From Icerya purchasi (taxonomy: Eukaryota > Arthropoda > Insecta > Hemiptera > Monophlebidae), in the NCBI GenBank assembly GCA_039619475.1, contig CM077115.1, forward strand, positions 445,397,292 to 445,461,291: a DNA stretch of 64,000 nt, given 5' to 3'. Every line of letters starts with the position of its first letter. Position 1 is the stretch's first letter. Of the stretch, positions 56,480 to 64,000 are shown piece by piece. The translations under genes were made by a program, and so were the position numbers. The notes under the pieces are model-generated. The model did no database searches, was not told where the DNA came from, and saw nothing but the letters and a program-made list of their open reading frames with translations.

Positions 56480-57290
56480 TCGAGCTATAAATTATTCTTC
56501 GATTTATTCATTAATTCTCGGCTTCTCGAACATCGATATATTTTACATCGCCGCTTTGTCGTGTCTTGCTTACATATATGGCCGATACCAAAAATGCCCG
56601 AGATAATTGGCGTGATTGTGGAGTACATGGTCGCGCTGGGGTAGAGACGTCATAGTGTCTGGCTGATAGTGGTCAGCAGCTAAGACAATGATATGCGCGT
56701 GCGGCAGGAAGCGCTGAATAAGATGTGCCGAGTAATGTCAAGCGGCGAGAATATTATAAAAGGCAGGTTAATTAACGCGGTAGTATTATAAAGGTATTCT
56801 AGAAAAATCGGCGTTCACATTATTAATTGATAAGGTACCGGGTAATTTCAGCAATTCGACTATGTCGTTCGGAAAAGCCTATCGTGTACCGAAATCTTCG
56901 TTCGTGCATTTTGCACTCTTATGTTCAGTCACACATTTTTTCGTACAATTTTCTAGTCTGCATCAATGCTGCATGCGTCCGTTTTGTTTGCTTTTTTTTT
57001 TGTAATTTTGTTGAATATATACGCGTTTGTATAAAAAGGTTTCATTATTGGACACGTGGTAGGGCCCGCGACGTCTCCGCTTGAGAGGAACTAGCGTTCA
57101 CAATAAAAAAAAGAATTTTCTTTAAATTGAGAGAAAAATTTTTATTTTATTTTTTTTCTCTCGCGTTCGTTTTAAAAAAAAACAAAAAAGCCTAATGTTC
57201 AACTAGAGTTTTCCGGTAATTCACGTATCATCATTCAATTCATATCAAGTGGCTCCGGAACAGGAACCAATAGTTGAATTCGTATCAATA
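56480..57290. other. Unique spacer, nothing recognised
   Basis: Mixed composition. A short GC-richer part at 56560-56720 has CG dinucleotides but no gene-like frame. Confidence 0.4.
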
Positions 57291-57292
57291 TA

Positions 57293-57977
57293 CAGGGGCG
57301 AATCCAAAAGGATATTTTGAAAGGAAAATTATAAGAAGGACATTTGGGGGGGAATTATATAATTACGTAAAATCTTCTACGATAGGCAGTAGATTCGAGA
57401 AATATCCCTTGTTTCATAAAGAAAATCAAATAGCGACCTTCATAGAAATTCATAAAAATGTTTTAAAAATACAATAATTATTACAATTTTTAATTTAGAT
57501 TATGTTTTATTTTTTAAAAGATGAAAAAAATAAAAAATAAATTATAAAATTCTAGCTAAAATGGTAGTTTAGAAATAGTAAGAAAGATAGTATTTTTATT
57601 AGACACATTATTTCTTTTTTATTTTTGTTAGTAATCCGATCCGAATTCTCTTTGTTTGTGAGCAAGTTTAAATATATATATATATATTTCTCATTGAACT
57701 ACTATTTTTAATTAAAATTACAAAATAGAAATTAAAAATAAATAAAAAGTGCAAAAAATCGACAACAGTTGTGTTTAAAATAGAATAAGAAAGGAACATT
57801 AATAGTTTTACTAGAAAATAGTATTAAATATTAGTTATAATGAAATCCACAGGTATAACATTTATACAAATAGTTTATAGCATAAATTAAGTTTCTCTGT
57901 TATAACAAATTTTTTCATAGAGGCTTTGGTTCTTTTGGGGGGGGTCTCCTATCATCCCCTCCGTGGATCTACCACTG
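57293..57977 (+). mobile_element. Non-autonomous hAT-like element, copy B (uninterrupted)
   Basis: The left end CAGGGGCGAATCCAAAAGG and the right end (reverse complement CAGTGGTAGATCCACGGAGG) are hAT-type terminal inverted repeats. This 685-bp copy is the cleanest of three and shows the structure without nested insertions. The right flank is a TA microsatellite, so no clear 8-bp duplication can be read. Confidence 0.8.
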
Positions 57978-58261
57978 ATATATATATATATAATAAAATA
58001 TATTAATTTCCATGTCACAAATGCCAAAAGTGCCCCGACGTATCTTTTGAACGACCAAATGTCCTTGAAATAACGCGACTTCAGCGTATATAGACAAACA
58101 GATTTTTTAGAAACATTGATAATTCTATGAAGCAAGTGAGAAAGCTTGATATTATCAATCGGCCAAATGCACTTTTTTTCTCTTTCCAATGAAAAAAAAT
58201 ATTTTAAATAATTTTTTCTTATGTAATGTGTAGTCTTCTATACGATAACGTATTTTGTGCG

Positions 58262-59678
58262 AAAACCTCGATGAAAAAATTTGTTATAACAGAGAAACTT
58301 CAATTTACATGCTATAAAAGTTTTGTATAAATGTTACAACGTACGGATTTAATAATTAATATTTAATACTGTTTTCAAGTAAAAGTATTAATGTTACGTT
58401 TTTATTCTGTTTTAAATGTCGTTGATCTTTCGTCTTTTTTATTTATTTTTAATTTTTATAATTAAAAATAGTTCAATAAGAAATATTGTATATATATATT
58501 TAAACTTGTTCACGGAAACACAGAATTCCGATCAGATTACTAACAAAAATAAAAAAGAAGTAAAGTCTAATAAAAATAATGTGCGTCGTTCTATTCTACC
58601 TAGTAATTTGCTATTCAAATTCTGAACTACCATTTTTTAGGTATAATTTTATATTTTTTTTGATTTTTCAAACAAAAAATAAAACAAAATTTTAATTAAA
58701 AATTGTAATAATTATGTATTTTTTAACCGACTTCAAAAAAGGAGGAGGTATTCAATTCGACTGTATTTTTTTTTTTTTTTTTTTATGTGTGTTACCACAG
58801 AACTTTCTTCTAGATGAACCGATTTTGATGATTCTTCTTTTATTTGAAAGGTGGCGTTTGTCATGTGGTCCCATTTAAATTTGATCAAGGTCCGACCGAT
58901 ATTTTTTGAGTTATCCTTAATAATGCGGGAGATTGAAGCTTTTTGGATGCTTTTCATTCATGATTGTTTTCACCGTCGGATTAGATTTTTGACTTAAAAT
59001 ACTATAAATTTGCCAAATTACCATGGAAATGTAGCTTTTGGTGTTTTTACCGTGGAAATAAATGTTTTAATTTAATTGAATAAAAATGCACTAAAAAGTA
59101 AAAAATAAAATGCTTTTTTACAAAAAATAAATACCGACTTCAAGGTTTATTATTATAAAAATTTAAAAATGCACTAAAAAGTAAAAAATAATTACTCCCG
59201 ATAAAATATATATATCAGAGTGATATAACTTAAGGTGATATCGTAATTCTTATACAACATTAATTTTTTGGAGTTGGCATCAAATTCATATTAAAAGAAT
59301 AATTAAAAACTGCATTAAATGTTGATTAAATTGTTCCTAACATGAATTTAATTCCAACTCCAAAAAATTAATGTTGTATAAGAATTACGATATCACCTTA
59401 AGTTATATCACTCTGATATATATATTTTATCAGGAGTAATTATTTTTTACTTTTTAGTGCATTTTTAAATTTTTATAATAAACCTTGAAGTCGGTATTTA
59501 TTTTTTGTAAAAAAGCATGTTATTAAAAGACATTTTTAAATTTCTAAAGAGATCATCGATATTTGATTTTCTTTATGAAACCAGCGGTATTTCTCAAATC
59601 TACTGCCTACCGTATAAGAGATATTACGTATAATTATATAATTTCCCTCCCTAAAATGCCTGTTTGGATCCGGTCCTG
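58262..59678 (-). mobile_element. Non-autonomous hAT-like element, copy C (holds FB1 copy 3)
   Basis: In reverse complement this follows copies A and B from the CTCGATGAAAA region to the terminus CAGGACCGGATCCAAACAGG (59678). The low-coordinate end lacks the other terminal repeat and is truncated. At 58723 the match is broken by FB1 copy 3 and resumes at 59523 (ACATTTTTAAATTTCTAAAG). Copies B and C face each other 285 bases apart. Confidence 0.8.
58727..59522 (+). mobile_element. Foldback element FB1, copy 3, inside hAT copy C
   Basis: It starts CCGACTTCAAAAAAGGAGG after TTAA (58723-58726) and ends before TTAA (59523-59526). The undisturbed hAT copy A has a single TTAA at the matching place (ATTTTTAAAACATTTTT), so this copy shows a TTAA target duplication. 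The arms (about 59085-59330 and 59340-59520) carry their own changes in both halves, such as ACCGACTTCAAGG at both outer ends and a shortened AACTTAAGGTGATATCG block. No transposase is encoded. TTAA targeting recalls piggyBac-like elements, but the ends do not match that family well. Confidence 0.85.
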
Positions 59679-59791
59679 ATATTGTTTGTAGTAGTTTTCA
59701 ATTAAAGTTTATTAATTAATGTCGATCTATTAGACAATAATAATAAATTTTTACTGTATTTGTTGTTCTTACACATTGTTAACCTTTTTAA

Positions 59792-59939
59792 TTATGATAA
59801 AAATAAACTTTAACGCTTTTATAACAATTGTATAATTTTTAAAACCCCGACGCGTTTCGAAGCAAAAACTTCATGTTCACGGGAGGTTTTAAAAATTACA
59901 CAATTGTTATAAAAGCGTTAAAGTTTATTTTATCATAAT
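59792..59939. repeat. Inverted repeat with 55-bp arms
   Basis: TTATGATAAAAATAAACTTT...AATTTTTAAAACC is followed by a 38-base CG-containing loop (GACGCGTTTCGAAGC..CATGTTCACGGGA) and then the reverse complement of the arm. Only a few bases differ between the arms. No coding frame is present. It may be a small foldback element or the terminus of a larger retroelement. Confidence 0.8.
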
Positions 59940-59959
59940 AAATTTTTAACTTAAAATGC

Positions 59960-60655
59960 GATAAATGCGAATAGGCACGAAATTTATGTGAAAAGGTGAG
60001 TGTAGTTTTTAATAAATCGCCGCTAAAAATAACACCGTTGCCGAATATTATGACAGCTAAAGTGTTTATAGACTAATCGAGAGATCAATTTAATCAGCGT
60101 CGCGGTAAACACGCGCAATATTCTTATCACTGTAGATAAATCCGTAATCTGTTTGCTAATATACTTTATAAATATAAAATAAACATCTTAATAACAAAAC
60201 GAAAATAGATATAAAATAATTTACTTTAATAAATTACTTTAAGTTTATTTTTGTTTGTTATTAAGGTTATTACTTATTTTTTTACTCTTACACTTCTCTC
60301 CCTTATATTCTGCATAGTATTAATAAAAAAGAAATTTATTCGAAATCACACAAAAAAGAACATCGTTAGACACTATAGTTCGGTATCTAATATTCCAATA
60401 TCTACAAATCAAAACAAAGATGTTACAGAATTACCCCTTAAACTTCCAGCAAAAAAATAGATTGTACGAGCGCACCAACTGTCACATAGATTAGGCGTAT
60501 TTTCGACAAACCCTCCAAAAAAAAAAAATTAAATAAAAAAAAAAACGGAAAAATAACTATTAAAACGAAAAACTATAATTATCCAACTTAAAAAAAAAAA
60601 GGAGGTTCATTTTTTTTTACGTTTAATCCTGCACAACTTCTGACCGCGTGAATTG
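59960..60655. other. A/T-rich spacer, nothing recognised
   Basis: A-runs at 60519-60545 and 60589-60601 dominate. The 69-codon frame at 60251-60460 has an N-terminal hydrophobic stretch but no known family and no context. Confidence 0.35.
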
Positions 60656-60659
60656 TTTT

Positions 60660-60745
60660 TTTTTTTTATTTTATGGGCACGCTAGCTTAAGACATTCACC
60701 CAACACAAAAGATTAGAAGAATAAACACATGGAGCGGCGACAGGT
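60660..60745 (-). repeat. LINE family A, 3' tail only
   Basis: The minus strand gives GTGTTGGGTGAATGTCTTAA then GCTAGCGTGCCC and an A-rich tail (the T-run 60656-60668 on the plus strand). This matches the ends of the family A copies at 29.2 and 39.0 kb. It is a very short 5'-truncated insertion. Confidence 0.6.
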
Positions 60746-61149
60746 TATATGATTTTAATGACTTTTTTATTTATTCGAAAGCGTACCACCACCGGGTTAA
60801 TGACGATAATCCCATTATAAAAGCACCAGACAGAGTAGTCATTCAATAACGTGAAAGAAGACATCCCCCCCCCCAATGGAGAAATATTTTTCATTTCTCT
60901 GCCGTTAAATGAATGACAGTATAGACTAAAACAGTTAAAAAAAAAAAAAAAAAATATTTCCAATGAACGCACGAGACTGACTTTCGAAAAATTACAAATG
61001 TTATTTATAATAATAACACGCATTGGAATAAAGAAAACAAATTCTATAACCGACTACAAAAAGGGAGGAGATTCTCAATTCGACTGTATTTTTTTTTTTA
61101 TTTTTTTTTTTATGTGTTACCTCAAAACTTTTTTCTAGGTGAACCGATT

Positions 61150-61258
61150 TTTTTTTTTTTTTATGTATTTATTTGGGCTCGCTGACAAAGAGCATTCACC
61201 CATGTTCGACAAGAAAGAAAAGTATTGCTGAATTAATTATTTAAATTCGTACGCAGTC
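61150..61258 (-). repeat. LINE family A, 3' tail nested in FB1 copy 4
   Basis: In reverse complement, TTCAGCAATACTTTTCTTTC then TTGTCGAACATGGG...GACAAAGAGC-type sequence matches 38945-39000 closely, ending in an A-tail (T-run at 61149-61162). FB1 sequence resumes at TTTGATGATTCTTC directly after it. Confidence 0.75.
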
Positions 61259-61448
61259 TTTGATGATTCTTCTTTTATTTGAAAGCTGATGCTTTTCATG
61301 TGATCCCATTCAAATTTGATCAAGATCTGACCAGCAGTTTTTAAGTTATCCTTAATAATGCGGGAGATTGAAGCTTTGGAAAGTTGAAGTATTTTTGGAT
61401 GCTTTTTATTCATGATTAGCTTCGCCGTCGGGTTAGATTTAGCTTGGT

Positions 61449-61665
61449 TTTTTTTTTTTTTTAATATTTATTTTTGAAGACATGACACGGCGTGCGTTGA
61501 TCGAGATAAAATCGAGCCGCGATAAGCGACGTACACTACCGCTGGCTTCGGTTTTACCTGCTCAGCGACGCTCTTGGCCGAATTAACGAAGCAACAAAGC
61601 GTTATAGATAAACGAATGATAATAAAAAATACAATAATTGTTAATAATAATTGAAAAATCTCACC
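61449..61665 (-). mobile_element. Probable retroposed fragment nested in FB1 copy 4
   Basis: FB1 body sequence stops after GGTTAGATTTAGCTTGG. A T-run (61449-61462) is followed by a GC-richer stretch (ACATGACACGGCGTGCGTTG, CGAGCCGCGATAAGCGACGT) that is not present in the other FB1 copies. A T-run at one boundary suggests an A-tailed, minus-strand retroposed sequence. I do not recognise its source; it has no clear coding frame. Confidence 0.45.
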
Positions 61666-62214
61666 ATTCTGCTGAATTATAATAAAATGTTTTTTTACAA
61701 AAAATAAATACCGACTTCAAGGTTTATTATAAAAATTTAATAAAAATGAACTAAAATGTAAAAAGTAATTGAATAAAAATGCACTAAAAAGTAAAAAATA
61801 ATTACTCCCGATGAGAAAATATATATCAGAGTATGATATACCTTAAGTGGTGATATTATCTCGTAAGTCTTATACAACATTAATACCTTAATTAAAGTAG
61901 GATTCATATTACATATTACAATAATAATTAAAAACTGCACTAAATGTTCATTAAATTGTTCCTAGATATTGTAATATGTAATATGAATCCTATTCTAATT
62001 AAGGTATTAATGTTGTATAAGAATTACGATAATATCACTTTAAGTGTTATATCACACTCCGATATACATTTTCTTATCGCGAGTAATTATTTTTTACTTT
62101 TGAGTGCATTTTTGTTCAATTGCTTTTTACCTTCTAGTTCGTTTTTGTTAAATTCTTTTTAATAAATCTTGAAGTCGGGATGTATTTTTTGTAAAAAAAC
62201 ATTTTATTATTTAA

Positions 62215-64000
62215 TCAGGCAATAATTTACGAAATTTTTAATAAGCCCAATACGGTAAGAGAAAAAATGATTATATTTTCAATAAATTGGCCACCAAAAA
62301 GGAATTGTAATACTGAAAGTATATTAATTTACATTAATATTGTAGTATTTTAAGATAAGATTAATGATTGTACAATGTGGAGCGGAGCAATCGAAAACTT
62401 AATTGGATGGTTTTCACCGCTGGCCATATTAAATTTTTATATGTAAAATAAAATAATAATAAAAAAAAAAAAAATCGCACCAATCTATAGCAATTTTCTT
62501 TTTTTTCCCTTTAATCCCGGATTATTTTTCCGTTTATTACACTATAAGGAAAATGGAAAACCCCTAAAATGTTTGAAATTAATGGAACGGTGAGCGCGAA
62601 TTACCTAAAATATTATCGACATGAATTTTTGTCATATAATTATTGTAGGAGATTCGAGTAAATTTGGAACCTCGTCGCTGACCGAAATATATTACGTATT
62701 GGTGTACATGTGATGACTCTTGCACCAATACTTGAAGCTTTGCAGAGGACGAACGGTAACATTGAACTCTGCTGGTCCCGGTAAAAATTTTTTCTGTAAA
62801 AATTGTGACATACTTTTTTCTTTTTTTTTTTTTTTGAAAAAAATGGGCTCTGGCTTTTTTTTAAATCCTTTATTGAAAAGCAAAAAAAAAAAATTAAAAA
62901 TATCTGATACGAGATAATTTGGATTAATGTATATACTAGGATTAAATTCCAATTTTTTATAATAAGCGCCAAATTCGAACCCCCGATAATAATTAGGAAC
63001 CGTATTTAATGGGTAGTATTTTTGTCATTTTCAATACTTGGCTCATAGGAAACGAATGATTGTGTTGTTATACTGATCGTTTTTTTTGCATTTTGAATTC
63101 ATTTATCAGTCATGTGTTTCTCTGACGGTTTTTTTTTCGCATTATTCCATTACTCCCTATTATTTTCGTTGGTTTTATTGTTTAAATTTTTTTCAATATT
63201 TCACTGAAAAATCTATTTGACATATTTGCAAATCTGTTTTTCTTTTTTTCTTTTTTTTATGTCATAAAAATCTTTTTAAATTTAATTAATTCTTTTCTAA
63301 TATTTTCCAGCCCTAATTTAAGGGTAGTTAGTTTGCGACATCGAACGCGTTAGTGGAACAACATTTAATTAGGTCAGAGCGTGGGCCGCATAAACTGGGA
63401 GGAGCAATAGTAATTATCAGATTCGTAATATGAGTCGCCGAAAGGAATATATATTGTATGTATTAACATAGAACGAAGCGATCATACCTTTCCTACTTAA
63501 TAGTAGCTATTTAATTTTACGCTATAAATTGTAAAAATTAACCGATTTTCAGAACAACTTTAATATCTTTTAAACAGCTTAAGGCCATCACAAAAGCAAA
63601 AATTTAATTACTTAAACATAAAATCATTAATTTTTATTATTGCGTACGACAATATATATTCGCCGGTAGAATTAAAAAGAAATTCAATGCGGATAACTCT
63701 ACTTTCAACCGGGGGGGGGGGGGACAAGTCGATGTATCTGTGCACAGATATTGAATTAATAAAAAATCGGAATACAGAATGATTCCGGAAAAGAGAACTC
63801 CGTAACTTGTGCAAACCGATCGGTCGGCTGCTGTTTGGAGTAATAAAGGACAAAAAGAAAACTACCACAATTCTTCCTGTAGATGAGAATGTAGACCGAG
63901 ACTGGAAAATGGCAGCATCGTAAAACTGCTGTTCTAAGAAAACCAGAAAAATCCGTCGACACTGAAAATGGTAAAAGAAAAAAAAAGGAATCGGCGCTAG
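62215..64000. other. A/T-rich terminal stretch, nothing recognised
   Basis: Homopolymer runs (A at 62459-62474, T at 62821-62836, G at 63712-63723) occur in otherwise featureless DNA. The short frames cross these runs and are not credible. The window ends without a recognisable feature. Confidence 0.4.

Larger units (their letters stand above)
61050..62210 (+). mobile_element. Foldback element FB1, copy 4, with two nested insertions
   Basis: The start CCGACTACAAAAAGGGAGGAG and the body to 61440 match FB1, interrupted at about 61150-61258 by a LINE tail and at about 61449-61665 by a second insertion. The two arms lie at about 61685-61935 and 61965-62205. Both arms carry an extra segment of some 30 bases (AATGAACTAAAATGTAAAAA on the left, its altered complement GCTTTTTACCTTCTAGTTCG on the right) that is absent from copies 1-3. 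The right end is followed by TTAA (62211-62214); the left flank has ATAA. Confidence 0.75.

Noticed and set aside
36225..58957. Recurrent 74-75-codon minus-strand frame (KHPKSFNLPRIIK / EESSKSVHL)
   Set aside because: It appears in FB1 copies 2 and 3 only because the DNA is repeated; it contains a homopolymer lysine run from the T-tract and no start or context conserved for coding.

Overview
No complete host protein-coding gene, rRNA or stand-alone tRNA is recognisable in this window. It looks like intergenic or intronic DNA of an animal, most probably an insect. I infer this from the AT-rich sequence with long A/T runs and microsatellites, and from the transposon families: a Jockey-clade LINE, I/R1-like LINEs with RNase H, RTE-like LINEs, a mariner relic, hAT elements and a tRNA-headed SINE. 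Hymenoptera would fit, but the sequence does not prove the order. Mobile elements in several age layers fill roughly half of the window. GC-richer islands without clear genes (about 3.4-4.7, 7.4-8.4, 10.4-13.3, 29.2-30.1 and 39.2-39.7 kb) lie between them.

Layout. At 0-2.7 kb there are two copies of a short interspersed repeat around a hAT element that carries a second hAT-like element. From 2.8 to 14.3 kb there are scattered LINE 3' ends, one MITE (5917-6659), a mariner N-terminal relic (about 10.5-10.8 kb) and a LINE/SINE tail relic. A foldback element (family FB1) lies at 14.8-15.7 kb. From 17.0 to 21.6 kb lies a nearly full-length Jockey-type LINE with gag, endonuclease and reverse transcriptase, broken by several frameshifts. 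An inverted-repeat-bounded segment follows at 21.97-23.79 kb. A long foldback element (25.6-28.2 kb) has one arm split by an 838-bp segment with solo-LTR features. At 30.2-31.2 kb lies a minisatellite with a 480-bp higher-order period.

The 31.8-50.6 kb part holds many 5'-truncated LINEs. It also holds a degenerate ZBED-type hAT element (35630-38424) into which FB1 copy 2 and an RTE-like LINE have jumped. Two near-identical copies of one LINE 3' end lie 15 kb apart; one of them carries a tRNA-derived SINE with a perfect 13-bp target duplication, and the other preserves the empty site. From 51 to 62 kb there are a 289-bp foldback, an RTE-like LINE cut off by a 676-bp near-perfect palindrome, two inverted hAT copies (one holding FB1 copy 3) and FB1 copy 4 with two nested insertions.

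The elements do not form a pathway. They form a readable insertion history: in at least four places a related copy or the opposite arm of an inverted repeat supplies the pre-insertion sequence, so nesting order and target duplications can be read directly. I did not find a convincing new host system. The most interesting material is the foldback families whose two arms share copy-specific changes, the SINE whose tail matches a LINE-adjacent sequence, and the large young palindrome.
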